Shown: piece by piece, positions 15,702 through 25,047 of the stretch
How the letters are laid out: every line of letters starts with the position of its first letter
Position numbering within the stretch: the first letter of the stretch is position 1
Assembly: GCF_023715445.1 (NCBI RefSeq)
Contig: NZ_JAMBOD010000005.1
Span: 124,001-188,000 of the forward strand
Direction of reading: 5' to 3'
Origin: Fictibacillus nanhaiensis
Lineage (GTDB): Bacteria > Bacillota > Bacilli > Bacillales > Fictibacillaceae
Length of the DNA: 64,000 bases
Position numbers and translations under genes: made by a program
The notes under the pieces: model-generated
The model's database searches: none
Told to the model about the DNA's origin: nothing
The model's input: only the letters and a program-made list of their open reading frames with translations

Positions 15702-18700
15702 TTATTCTGCAAAAGGACTTTTCACAAGTACTTTAAATGGAATACTTGCTCCTGAATACAGTCCTACATAGATATAAGATGTACCACCAGGAACAACTCC
15801 TGACTCATTCGCTCCCGCTGTTGCGATGCTGCCGATTTGGTTAAATGATGAATCATAGAAATAAACATCCAGATCGTGTGTACTGTCTTCAGGACCAGTG
15901 ACTGTAACATTGTGCAGTCCATCGCGGTATTGTTCAGGTAGGGTCACTACATATCCATCAACACCTTGTGATGCAGGTTCAGGATTTTGTGTTGTAACAA
16001 ATTCGTTCTGTGTCACACTTCCGGTTGCGTCCAAGTCAGCTAAGCTTCCGATCCCTGTTGCCGGGTTGCCAGCTAGAATCAAGCCTTCAGTCGTAAAAGG
16101 TTCCGTAACAACAGGCGGCAATGCCTCAACTTTTGAGGAACGTTCTGCAAAAACTTGCACTTCAGCTACTTGTACATGACCAAGAGAGTTATCCTGAGCA
16201 TTAATCGCGATGAATTTTACAAAATTTGCTTTTACAGGTTCAGCAAGGTCGAACGTTTTATAATGCAGATCAGGTGTTGCAGGACGAGGTTTACCTGCAT
16301 TGAACGTACCGTCTTTTACTGTTGTCCAGTTTTCGCCGTCAAGCGATGTTTGGACCGTAAAGTCTTTTAGAGCTGAAAACCGGGCTTTTGCAATGTCTTT
16401 AAATGCACTTACTTGAACACTTGAAACAGTTGCTGGTCTGTCCCCTGCAAGATCCACAACAAATTCAGACCCCGTAAAGCCTTCTTCTTTTGTTTGTGAA
16501 GCATACACGGTCGCTTCTGTATCATCCAGTGCATTTTTTACAGGATGTGTTTCTGTTTCATCGGATACCGAAACCAGTCCAGCTCCATTCGCTGTAGAAG
16601 CCAGGTTAGGTGACAGATTCACATGAAATGATTCGATCTCACCAGCTGTAATTTCTACATTCTTAAATGTTGTTGAACCAAAGCCGCGAGCCTGAATGGT
16701 AATATCATAGGTTCCTGAGACGACAGGCAGGCTGAATCCGCCGGTGTCACTTGATAAAGCTACTGGACTTGTACGAGCTTCATATTGTCCGATAATAATT
16801 TTTGCATCTTTTACCGGTTTTTTTGTTGAAGAATTCATAATCTTTCCCGCAAGCATACCGTTTTGTCCGGATACTGGGTGGTCATAGGCTGGGACTGGGT
16901 CTGTATCGTCACCAGACAATGATTTCGCTGAAGCTCCCAGACCTCTTTGTGCAAAAGCTTTCCATAAAAGATCATAGTGTTCTCCACCGTATCGGTCTTG
17001 ATCAGCTGCAAGGATAGCTGTACGCATATCATCCATCGATGGATCAGGCGCAGAGATCGGCATTGCATCCATTACGATATGTTCTGCGACAGCTTCACCT
17101 TCTTCTTTTCCTAGTTCTCCTATTAAACTTTCTCTTACGTGCCAAAGGATAGCCGCCCAAATCTCACCATCGGCGTGGACTTCAGGACCAACGATATCAA
17201 AGCCAATATCACCAAACTGAAGCGGAGCATCATCGAGTGCCCAGCTTCGGATCCCTCTTTCAGGATTTCCTGTTACATACGCACCGACAACAGGCTCTTT
17301 TTGAAGCCCATTTTTAACAAGATAGTGCATGCCGAACCAATCACCCCAAGCTTCACCCATGGATCCGGACTGATGGCTGTTCAACGATTCGCCTCCTGCT
17401 ACATACCGATTGGAAAGGGCATGGCTGTATTCGTGATAAATGATCCCTGCATCGAAATCACCATCTGTATATTCGCCTTCGAAAGCCCCTTTAATCGGCT
17501 CCCATAAAAACATACCGCTCCACGCAGGAATTCCATCGGGAAGTGTGAGCATATAGGCGTTGTCACGGCCTGTATATGTCGGTTCTCCGCCTGATGCTGC
17601 GCCAGCCTGAACAAGCCCCAATATAGGATCACCTTCCATACCGCCTTTTCCGAAGTTCGCAGCTTGCAGGTTACCCGCGGATTCTGTCCAACCGAGCTTG
17701 TAAAAATAATCGTGAAACAGGTTATGGTGATAGAACAAATTAGTTGCAGCACTGTGTACATCTTCTGCATAAGAAGGCGGAGCAGTTTGTCCTTCAGTTT
17801 TGTTCCAGGCATTTTTAAACGGATATTTAAATTGCCCGAGCGGATTTACCGGTCTGATAATTCCTGCTCCTTCTGGAACGAGAAAGTTACTCCAGTTTGC
17901 ATAGGTGTCTGCATTGTTTCCAAGTGTTGTTACACCAGCATCATTTGCTGGCAGCAGCCAGCCTTGCGGTGAAGCTGCAGGGTCACCTTTTAAGGATTTC
18001 ACAACCTGGGTGCCACCAGTCGGGGAACCAGGATAATTTTCAAAGATTAAACCTTCCGGATTAAGATTTTGAACAAGTGATCGTTCAAAAAGAGTTTTGC
18101 CTGTTACTCCATCCAGAACTACTTCCTTGCCTTTGTTCAGTTTTTCGATAAAAAGTACGCGGTAAGCAGGTCTTACACCATCAGCTGTTACAAAGGCAGA
18201 TTTTTTAACGCGCTGAACGGTCGGAAGGGTATCGCCCCCAGCATATTCCTCCCAGCCTTGTTTTGTACCGTTCAATACAGGCGTGTAATTTAATTCAGGA
18301 AGATGTTCCTTAACTACTGATAGAAGAGCATCTTTGCTTGATAGTTGATGTGTTTCATCCAGTTTTGACGCCTTTGAAGCATTTGATGCAACGGAAAGAA
18401 TGCGTCCATCTTTATTGACAGAAACAATAATCCGTCCGCCGTTTGCGGATTCAATACCAGAGAAGGTTTGCTGAAAAACAACCGTTTGGAGACCGCTCCC
18501 AGGGATAGAATGATTCTTTATGACAGAAAGAGAGTCTGCTTGATTGGAAGAGAGTCCGAACATTTGTGAGTTTTCTTTAAGCCATTTCCGAGCTATAGTC
18601 TCACTGTTATAACTGGATGGAGGAGTTAAGTATCCTTTATTTTTTGAAATAAAAGAAGGTGTGCCAAAAGTTGAATTCCAGGAGATCCTTGTTCCAGTGC

Positions 18701-18920
18701 CAGCTACTTGGATAAATGAATCTGCTGCTTTTATTTGTGAATCAGTGGGAAGGACTGCGGATAGGTTTTTGCGGATATCAAAATTTTCATGATTATGTTC
18801 TTTTGCCAGTTCATTTGATGATAAAGCATTTACGGAAAGATCGGCGGCTGGGTATAACTGTGATAGAAGTAAAGCAGTACATACGGCCGAGCCGGTTATT
18901 GTTTTTTTACTAAGGGACAT
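15702..18920 (-). CDS. Secreted M36 (fungalysin) metallopeptidase
   Basis: A 1072-residue exported zinc peptidase. In order: signal peptide (1-31), FTP-type propeptide (about 60-280), M36 catalytic domain with IIYHEYSHALSNRYV (zinc His pair and catalytic Glu about residue 495) and GEAWGDWFGMHYLV (third ligand Glu), a carboxypeptidase-regulatory-like beta domain (about 690-770), an F5/8-type discoidin-like domain (about 790-930), and a C-terminal beta-rich domain. It would degrade extracellular protein. The ATG at 18920 follows AAGGAG by 8 nt; the GTG at 18929 is too close to that site. The gene interrupts the pbpF-hemE neighbourhood and lies between inverted copies of an interspersed repeat, suggesting insertion. 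Confidence 0.9.
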   Translation of the reverse strand: MSLSKKTITGSAVCTALLLSQLYPAADLSVNALSSNELAKEHNHENFDIRKNLSAVLPTDSQIKAADSFIQVAGTGTRISWNSTFGTPSFISKNKGYLTPPSSYNSETIARKWLKENSQMFGLSSNQADSLSVIKNHSIPGSGLQTVVFQQTFSGIESANGGRIIVSVNKDGRILSVASNASKASKLDETHQLSSKDALLSVVKEHLPELNYTPVLNGTKQGWEEYAGGDTLPTVQRVKKSAFVTADGVRPAYRVLFIEKLNKGKEVVLDGVTGKTLFERSLVQNLNPEGLIFENYPGSPTGGTQVVKSLKGDPAASPQGWLLPANDAGVTTLGNNADTYANWSNFLVPEGAGIIRPVNPLGQFKYPFKNAWNKTEGQTAPPSYAEDVHSAATNLFYHHNLFHDYFYKLGWTESAGNLQAANFGKGGMEGDPILGLVQAGAASGGEPTYTGRDNAYMLTLPDGIPAWSGMFLWEPIKGAFEGEYTDGDFDAGIIYHEYSHALSNRYVAGGESLNSHQSGSMGEAWGDWFGMHYLVKNGLQKEPVVGAYVTGNPERGIRSWALDDAPLQFGDIGFDIVGPEVHADGEIWAAILWHVRESLIGELGKEEGEAVAEHIVMDAMPISAPDPSMDDMRTAILAADQDRYGGEHYDLLWKAFAQRGLGASAKSLSGDDTDPVPAYDHPVSGQNGMLAGKIMNSSTKKPVKDAKIIIGQYEARTSPVALSSDTGGFSLPVVSGTYDITIQARGFGSTTFKNVEITAGEIESFHVNLSPNLASTANGAGLVSVSDETETHPVKNALDDTEATVYASQTKEEGFTGSEFVVDLAGDRPATVSSVQVSAFKDIAKARFSALKDFTVQTSLDGENWTTVKDGTFNAGKPRPATPDLHYKTFDLAEPVKANFVKFIAINAQDNSLGHVQVAEVQVFAERSSKVEALPPVVTEPFTTEGLILAGNPATGIGSLADLDATGSVTQNEFVTTQNPEPASQGVDGYVVTLPEQYRDGLHNVTVTGPEDSTHDLDVYFYDSSFNQIGSIATAGANESGVVPGGTSYIYVGLYSGASIPFKVLVKSPFAE

Positions 18921-19144
18921 TTCACACACTCCTTAACGGAATTTTCTGACTTTTATTACAATCATTAAACAATTGTCCCAGAAGCGAGTCAATGGAATTC
19001 TCGAAAGATAGTGCTTTCACTAATAAAATTTAGCCGTAAGTTATACGAAGTGCATACCACTAAGGTTATAGAGGGAAGAGGGTGACTGGTAAAAGGCTCT
19101 TTTCTAGAAGAGTGTTGGTCTTGGATAGTTCTAATAAGACGTTT

Positions 19145-19372
19145 AATTGAGAAGTTGGTTGGGACGCAGTGCGAGACTCCTGCGGAATCAGTGTGCCAAC
19201 AACCTGAGAGTACTTCTCGAAACGCATGTGACGAGGAACCCCCTTTCGGCAGGATTTGCTTGTAGACGCAGGAGCACACATGCTTCCTTGAATAAGACTC
19301 CTAAGGGTGCATAGCGCCGAGAAGGATCACTGCATGCCCGCGGAAAGCGGCTAACTTGAACGATGGCTACAG
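19145..19372 (+). repeat. Interspersed Bacillaceae-type repeat, long form (copy 2)
   Basis: Same long form as 15165-15408 but on the opposite strand, with GTGCGAGACTCCTGCGGAAT at the left and CCCGCGGAAAGCGG at the right. With the promoter at 19395 it fills most of the 600-bp gap before hemE. Small open frames here are not credible. Confidence 0.8.
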
Positions 19373-19394
19373 CAATTTGCCAAAATGATGACAA

Positions 19395-19422
19395 TTGAGC
19401 TTTCAGCCTATACTTTTATTAT
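19395..19422 (+). promoter_or_regulatory. Possible SigA promoter of hemEHY
   Basis: TTGAGC (19395-19400), 16-bp spacer, TATTAT (19417-19422), about 110 bp before hemE. Confidence 0.4.
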
Positions 19423-19534
19423 GAATTCCCTTACAATGTGTATGGATATTGACGTTTATAGGTTTTAAGTTTCAGTGGCTAGGAGATAACAATAGTGCTG
19501 CAGCTTTTGGTCTTGATAGAAAGGTGTGTACGTT

Positions 19535-20569
19535 TTGACAATGAATGAAGAGTTCTTGAAGGCGTGTCGTAAGGAGAAAAATTCACATATTCCTGTTTGG
19601 TACATGAGACAGGCGGGCCGTTCTCAGCCTGAGTACCGTAAACTGAAGGAGAAGTATTCACTGTTTGACATCACTCATAGACCGGAGATGTGTGCAGGCG
19701 TTACGAAGCTGCCAGTTGATCAGCACGGTGTGGATGCAGCGATTCTCTATAAAGATATTATGTCTCCGGTTCCTGCAATCGGCGTTGATGTAGAAATCAA
19801 AGCGGGGATAGGACCTGTTATTGATAAGCCTGTAAGAACACGCGAAGCTGTTGAAAGGCTTGGAACGATTGACCCTGAGAAGGATGTACCGTATGTACTC
19901 GAAACAATTAAAATTTTGCGTCAACAATTGGAAGTTCCTCTCATTACTTTTGCAGGTGCACCTTTTACACTTGCAAGTTATATGGTTGAAGGAGGTCCTT
20001 CACGGGATTACCATAAAACAAAGCAGCTCATGTTTTCTGATCCAGAGAGCTGGTTTATGCTGATGGACAAGCTAGGAGACATGACGATTGCGTATGCGAA
20101 AGCACAGATCGCAGCTGGTGCACAAGCGTTTCAGATTTTCGATTCCTGGGTTGGCGCATTGAATGCACAGGATTATGCAAGATACATTATGCCTGTTATG
20201 GACAGAATCTTTTCTGAACTTCGCGGAGAAGGAGTACCGTTGATCCTTTACGGAACAGGTGCACGCCACTTGGTGATGGAGTGGAACGAGCTGCCGCTCG
20301 ATGTTATCGGTCTTGACTGGAGACTCTCTCCAAGAGAAGCGCGTCAGATGGGTGTAACAAAGGCACTTCAAGGAAACTTGGATCCTTCTATTCTGCTAGC
20401 TCCTTGGGAAGTGATCGAAGCAAGAACAAAAGAGATTTTAGATGAAGGAATGGAAGAGCCAGGATTCATCTTTAACGTGGGTAAAGGTATTTTCCCGGAG
20501 GTTAACATCGCAACATTGAAACAATTAACCACCTTTGTCCATGAATACACATCTGAAAAACTAGGGTGA
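19535..20569 (+). CDS. hemE: Uroporphyrinogen decarboxylase
   Basis: A 344-residue enzyme that decarboxylates uroporphyrinogen III to coproporphyrinogen III. The N-terminal signature [17 protein letters not shown] (about 20-36) and the core [14 protein letters not shown] and FDSWVGAL are clear. The TTG at 19535 lies 8 nt after AAGGTG and is preferred; an ATG at 19541 is an alternative. First gene of hemEHY, with hemH 6 bp downstream. Confidence 0.95.
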   Translation: MTMNEEFLKACRKEKNSHIPVWYMRQAGRSQPEYRKLKEKYSLFDITHRPEMCAGVTKLPVDQHGVDAAILYKDIMSPVPAIGVDVEIKAGIGPVIDKPVRTREAVERLGTIDPEKDVPYVLETIKILRQQLEVPLITFAGAPFTLASYMVEGGPSRDYHKTKQLMFSDPESWFMLMDKLGDMTIAYAKAQIAAGAQAFQIFDSWVGALNAQDYARYIMPVMDRIFSELRGEGVPLILYGTGARHLVMEWNELPLDVIGLDWRLSPREARQMGVTKALQGNLDPSILLAPWEVIEARTKEILDEGMEEPGFIFNVGKGIFPEVNIATLKQLTTFVHEYTSEKLG

Positions 20570-20575
20570 TTATAA

Positions 20576-21517
20576 GTGACGAAAAAGAAAACAGGTTTGT
20601 TAGTGATGGCATATGGAACGCCAAGAAGTCTGGATGAAGTAGAAAGCTACTACACACATATTAGACGCGGCCGGAAACCTTCACCTGAACAGCTTCAGGA
20701 ATTGACAGAAAGATACGAGCAGATCGGCGGAATCTCACCTCTTGCTAAGATTACAGAAGATCAAGCGCAGAAACTTGAAGAAGAAATGAACCGCCGTCAT
20801 CCGGATAAAGAGTTTAAAAGCTATTTAGGTTTAAAGCACATCGATCCTTTTATTGAAGATGCTGTTCATCAGATGAAAGATGATGGGATCGACGAAGCGG
20901 TAACACTTGTCCTTGCCCCTCACTATTCTACTTTTAGTGTTAAATCATATAACGGACGTGCTGTAGAGGAATCTTTCAAAATTAGCGGACCGAAGTTTGT
21001 GACAATTGACAGCTGGTATGATGAGCCGAAGTATGTTCAATATTGGGCGGATGGAATTAAACAAACGTTTAAAAACATTCCTGAAAATGAACATGATCAA
21101 GCGGTTGTAATATTCTCAGCGCACAGTCTGCCGAAAATGATTCTGCAGATGGGCGATCCTTACCCGTCTCAATTACAGGAAACAGCTGATTTGATTGCGA
21201 AAGAAGCCAACGTTTCCCACTATACAATTGGCTGGCAAAGTGCAGGGAATACACCAGAGCCTTGGATCGGACCAGATGTTCAGGATCTGACGCGCGATCT
21301 GTATAATGAGTACGGATATAAGCATTTCATCTATTGTCCTGTTGGGTTTGTTGCGGATCATTTAGAAGTTTTATATGACAATGATTATGAGTGCAAAATC
21401 GTTACAGATGAATTGGGCGTGAACTATTACCGTCCTGAAATGCCGAATGCAAAACCTGAATTTATTGACTGCTTGGCAACAACAGTTGAAAAAGCATTAG
21501 CAAAAGGAAGAATGTGA
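20576..21517 (+). CDS. hemH: Coproporphyrin III ferrochelatase (HemH/CpfC)
   Basis: A 313-residue class of ferrochelatase typical of Bacillota, which inserts iron into coproporphyrin III in the coproporphyrin-dependent heme pathway. Visible are [17 protein letters not shown], the metal-site region [12 protein letters not shown] (His about 183) and the C-terminal [15 protein letters not shown] (Glu about 264). The GTG start is placed 6 bp after hemE, whose end supplies AGGGTGAT. Its 3' end overlaps hemY by 4 bp. Confidence 0.94.
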   Translation: MTKKKTGLLVMAYGTPRSLDEVESYYTHIRRGRKPSPEQLQELTERYEQIGGISPLAKITEDQAQKLEEEMNRRHPDKEFKSYLGLKHIDPFIEDAVHQMKDDGIDEAVTLVLAPHYSTFSVKSYNGRAVEESFKISGPKFVTIDSWYDEPKYVQYWADGIKQTFKNIPENEHDQAVVIFSAHSLPKMILQMGDPYPSQLQETADLIAKEANVSHYTIGWQSAGNTPEPWIGPDVQDLTRDLYNEYGYKHFIYCPVGFVADHLEVLYDNDYECKIVTDELGVNYYRPEMPNAKPEFIDCLATTVEKALAKGRM

Positions 21518-22929
21518 ATAAGATGAGCGAGCGAAAGCACGTGATCATTTTGGGCGGCGGCATTACAGGTTTATCCGCTGCCTTTTATGTGCAAAAGTAT
21601 GCAAAAGAAACAGGAAAGCCAGTAACTTTTACTTTATTGGAAAGCAGCAGCAGGCTGGGCGGAAAAATTGAAACCATTACAGAGGATGGTTTTGTGATTG
21701 AAAGGGGTCCTGACTCCTATCTGGCTCGAAAAACCGTTATGACTGATCTTGTTAAAGAGGTAGGACTAGAAAAAGACCTGGTATCGAATGAAACGGGACA
21801 GGCTTACATTCTTCATAATATGAGACTTCATCCAATTCCCGAGGGAGCGGTTATGGGTGTTCCAACTAAGATAATGCCGTTTGCATTCACCCCGCTTTTT
21901 TCAATATTTGGGAAAGCCAGAGCTGGTCTTGACCTTGTTCTGCCGAAGCGTTCAGATTCCAGTAGAGATGTTTCTGTAGGGCATTTTTTTAGAAGAAGGC
22001 TTGGAGACGAAGTGGTAGACCGTCTGATCGAACCTTTGCTGTCTGGAATCTATGCCGGTAAAATCGATCAACTAAGTTTGCAGTCTACTTTTCCGCAATT
22101 CGTTGAGACGGAAAAAAAGCATAGAAGTTTAATTTTAGGCATGAAAAAATCGCAGCCTAAGCCTATGAAGACTCAGCAAACGGAAAAGAAAAAAGGCGCG
22201 TTTTTAACTTTGAAAAATGGATTATCTTCCATTATTTCTGCGCTTAGAAACTCTCTGCCTGAAGAGAACATTAAGATGGGTGCAAAAGCGGATTCAGTAA
22301 AGCGTTTAGAAGAGGGGACATACTCCGTTACATTAGAGGATGGGACAGTTCTGGCTGCAGACCACTTAATTGTAACGACTCCGTATACAGTAACGAAAAA
22401 ACTTTTTGGCGAGAAAATGTTTCCATCTGATTTTCATAAAACGAAACCTACCTCGGTTGCAACAGTTGCGATGGAATTTAATGAAGATGAAGTACCATTT
22501 TCATTAGAAGGTACGGGTTTTGTTATCGCAAAAAGTGAGAAAACATCTATTACGGCTTGTACGTGGACTAGCCGTAAATGGCCACATACCACTCCTAAAG
22601 GGAAGGTGTTGTTAAGATGTTATGTCGGCCGTGCTGATGATCAGGAGATTGTTCACGAATCCGATGAAGCAATCTTAAGCAAAGTACTGGATGATTTAAA
22701 AAAGATCATGGGTGTGGATACTAAACCTGAAAAATATTATGTATCACGAATGATTGATTCGATGCCGCAATATGAAGTTGGCCATGAAGAGTATGTAAAG
22801 CAGCTTAGAGGAACTTTTGAAAAAGAGCTTCCGGGTGTCCTTTTAGCCGGTGCTCCTTATGATGGTGTCGGGCTTCCGGATTGCGTAGATTCAGCTAGAA
22901 ATGCTGTAGAAAGACTTTTATCCAAATAA
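21514..22929 (+). CDS. hemY: Coproporphyrinogen III oxidase (HemY/CgoX)
   Basis: A 471-residue FAD enzyme that oxidises coproporphyrinogen III to coproporphyrin III with oxygen. It starts with the dinucleotide-binding motif [15 protein letters not shown], and ends with [19 protein letters not shown], the usual FAD-contact end. The GTG at 21514 overlaps the hemH stop and has AAAAGGA 5 nt before it; an ATG at 21523 (MSERKH) would match the B. subtilis N-terminus better. Last gene of hemEHY. Confidence 0.93.
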   Translation: MNKMSERKHVIILGGGITGLSAAFYVQKYAKETGKPVTFTLLESSSRLGGKIETITEDGFVIERGPDSYLARKTVMTDLVKEVGLEKDLVSNETGQAYILHNMRLHPIPEGAVMGVPTKIMPFAFTPLFSIFGKARAGLDLVLPKRSDSSRDVSVGHFFRRRLGDEVVDRLIEPLLSGIYAGKIDQLSLQSTFPQFVETEKKHRSLILGMKKSQPKPMKTQQTEKKKGAFLTLKNGLSSIISALRNSLPEENIKMGAKADSVKRLEEGTYSVTLEDGTVLAADHLIVTTPYTVTKKLFGEKMFPSDFHKTKPTSVATVAMEFNEDEVPFSLEGTGFVIAKSEKTSITACTWTSRKWPHTTPKGKVLLRCYVGRADDQEIVHESDEAILSKVLDDLKKIMGVDTKPEKYYVSRMIDSMPQYEVGHEEYVKQLRGTFEKELPGVLLAGAPYDGVGLPDCVDSARNAVERLLSK

Positions 22930-22955
22930 AGAACGAATTCCATGATTTTCATGAG

Positions 22956-22986
22956 ACGGCAAACGGATAAGTTTGTCGTTTTTCTT
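22956..22986 (+). terminator. Terminator of hemEHY
   Basis: ACGGCAAAC / GTTTGTCGT stem (22956-22964 and 22971-22979) followed by TTTTTC. Confidence 0.75.
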
Positions 22987-23044
22987 ATTTTCCTGTAGAA
23001 TGATTCTGCTATACTGAAGGAAGAAAAAGGGGGAGGGGAGCATC

Positions 23045-24322
23045 ATGCAAGCGTTTGTAGAACCGTTATTCGTTAATATTGCAATTGTTTTCTCTTTTAC
23101 CCACCTCTTAAATATGTTCTTCCCTCTTCATCCGGGTGTAATACCAAGCTTTAAAAACAAGATTATCTTTGGGGTAATAAGCGGAATAGGTGCTCTTGTT
23201 TGTATGCTGTTTCCTATTGAAACATTGAAAGACTCTTATTTTGACCTGAGAAATGTTCCGATTATGATCGTTACACTTTATGTGGGCTGGCTTCCAGGTG
23301 CTATTTGTTCTTTGTTTGTTATTGCTGCCAGGGTAGCAATGGGCGGAGATTTTGTTTGGCTAGGGATTGTTCTAACTTTTCTTGCTTATTTTATCTCTTT
23401 GATCTATCAAGGCTTTTTTGACGAAGATAAACGCAGGTGGATTTCAGCCATTTATATTGGTGTGATCTATACGTTATTTTATATCTTGATCATTCATACT
23501 TATTTAGAATTTTTGACTGTAGATTTCTATCTCGTTTATTTCTCAAGTTTCTTGATTGCTTTCTTTTCTTGTATTTTTCTTGTTGAGAGACTTGTTAAAA
23601 TAAACATGCAATTAAAAGAGACCGTTTATCTGGATAAGCTGGCGGTAGCTGGACAGATGGCAGCAGCCATCGCTCATGAAGTCAGAAATCCGATGACGAC
23701 GATCAGAGGGATGATCCAGTTTTTAGGAAGTACGACCAGCGACGAAAAATTGAAGGAGCATTCCCCGCTTTTAATTGAAGAGCTTGACCGGACGAACAAG
23801 ATCATTACGGATTATCTATCAATGGTTAAGCCAGATGTTCCAAAGCTTGAAAAAATCAGGCTAGAAACGGTGTTAACAGATGTAGTTTCATTAACAGCTC
23901 CGTATGGCTCCATACACAATGTAGAATTGACTGTGAGTGAAATTGGACCTTATTGGGTATTTACGGATGAGCAAAAATTGAAGCAAGGACTAATTAATAT
24001 TATTAAAAATGGTATCGAAGCTATAGACAATACTGGTTCAATTCATCTTTATAAGTACAAAATAACAAAAAGAAACATCACCATTGCTATTGAGGATAAT
24101 GGTAAGGGTATGACAGAAAAAGAACTGGAACAGATCGGACTTCCATTTTACACGACGAAAGCAAAAGGGACTGGTCTCGGAATGATGGTGACTTATAAGC
24201 TCATTCGGGACATGGGTGGAAAACTGCACTATGAGAGTGAATTGAACGAGGGGACAAGAGTGCTATTAACTTTGCCTTTAAGTACGAAATCAAATCAGCT
24301 GCAAAAAGAGGTGAAAATATAA
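23045..24322 (+). CDS. KinB-like sensor histidine kinase (5TMR-LYT type)
   Basis: A 425-residue kinase. The first ~185 residues carry about six hydrophobic helices of the LytS-like 5TM receptor type. They are followed by the phosphoacceptor box AAAIAHEVRNPMTTIRG (His about 217) and an ATPase domain with NIIKNGIEAI (N box), IEDNGKGM (G1) and KAKGTGLGMMV (G2). This layout is that of sporulation kinase KinB, so it may feed phosphate to Spo0F. No response regulator is adjacent. Its stop overlaps the yhgD start by 1 nt, linking it to the TetR gene, which is unusual compared with B. subtilis. Confidence 0.85.
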   Translation: MQAFVEPLFVNIAIVFSFTHLLNMFFPLHPGVIPSFKNKIIFGVISGIGALVCMLFPIETLKDSYFDLRNVPIMIVTLYVGWLPGAICSLFVIAARVAMGGDFVWLGIVLTFLAYFISLIYQGFFDEDKRRWISAIYIGVIYTLFYILIIHTYLEFLTVDFYLVYFSSFLIAFFSCIFLVERLVKINMQLKETVYLDKLAVAGQMAAAIAHEVRNPMTTIRGMIQFLGSTTSDEKLKEHSPLLIEELDRTNKIITDYLSMVKPDVPKLEKIRLETVLTDVVSLTAPYGSIHNVELTVSEIGPYWVFTDEQKLKQGLINIIKNGIEAIDNTGSIHLYKYKITKRNITIAIEDNGKGMTEKELEQIGLPFYTTKAKGTGLGMMVTYKLIRDMGGKLHYESELNEGTRVLLTLPLSTKSNQLQKEVKI

Positions 24323-24891
24323 TGGATCGGAGAAAAAGTATATTAGAAGCAGCTGAACGTTCTTTTTCAATGTTTGGCTATAAAGCCAGTACAGTTGATC
24401 AAATCGCAAAGATCGCAAATGTTGGAAAAGGAACTATCTATACTTTTTTCGCAAATAAAGAAGAACTGTTCTCTGAGATTATTACAAACCTTGTAAAAGA
24501 AACGAAGCTGGCAGCATCAAAAGCGATCAAAGAAGACCGGCCGTTTTATGAGAACCTTCATTATGCATTGTATGAAGTTATAGAATTCCGTAAAACACAT
24601 CAGTTAGCTGTGAAGCTTTCACAGGAAGTAAAAGAAATGAACACTTCCCCTGTAACGGATGCATTGCAAAGAATTGAAAAAGCTGTCCTGAACTTTGTTC
24701 AAAAAGAGCTGGATATAGCCGTAGAAAAAGGCGAGATTAAAGAATGTCCAACAGATATTGTAGCTTTCATGATGGTTAAACTGTATCTGGCTCTTATCTT
24801 TGACTGGGAAAGAGACAATCCTGCGATTCAAAAAGAAAAAATGCTAGAAGTCCTTGAAATGTTTGTGATGGATGGATTAAGAAAATCATAG
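24322..24891 (+). CDS. yhgD: TetR family regulator YhgD
   Basis: A 189-residue repressor with an N-terminal HTH (AAERSFSMFGYKASTVDQIAKIANVGKGTIYTFFANKEELF, about residues 8-48) and an effector domain of helices. It lies directly before yhgE as in B. subtilis and probably represses it; TGACC/GGTCA repeats are found in the gap. It overlaps the kinase stop codon (TAATG). Confidence 0.88.
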   Translation: MDRRKSILEAAERSFSMFGYKASTVDQIAKIANVGKGTIYTFFANKEELFSEIITNLVKETKLAASKAIKEDRPFYENLHYALYEVIEFRKTHQLAVKLSQEVKEMNTSPVTDALQRIEKAVLNFVQKELDIAVEKGEIKECPTDIVAFMMVKLYLALIFDWERDNPAIQKEKMLEVLEMFVMDGLRKS

Positions 24892-24928
24892 TATTGCAGA
24901 AGTGAAAAAATCGTGGTACATTAAGTTC

Positions 24929-25020
24929 TGACCAAAAATTAGTTTCGGTCATTTTGTAAAAAGTAGACATTTAGAGGTCTCTTTTTTTGGAGTGAAATGA
25001 CCGAATGACCAAAATAGTCA
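24929..25020. promoter_or_regulatory. Operator-like TGACC repeats before yhgE
   Basis: TGACC (24929) with GGTCA (24947-24951); ATGACCGAA (about 24998-25005) is the inverted copy of TTCGGTCAT; and TGACcaaaatAGTCA (25006-25020) is itself an imperfect palindrome. Likely YhgD operator sites; no strong promoter hexamers could be placed. Confidence 0.5.
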
Positions 25021-25047
25021 TAAAGTATTGAAGGAGAGTGAAACATC

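Noticed and set aside
18989-19394. Small minus-strand frames in the gap before hemE
   Set aside because: They lie entirely in an interspersed repeat, have no ribosome sites and no family resemblance.
24961-24990. Terminator after yhgD
   Set aside because: A T tract exists, but the stem AGAC/GTCT is only 4 bp; too weak to list.
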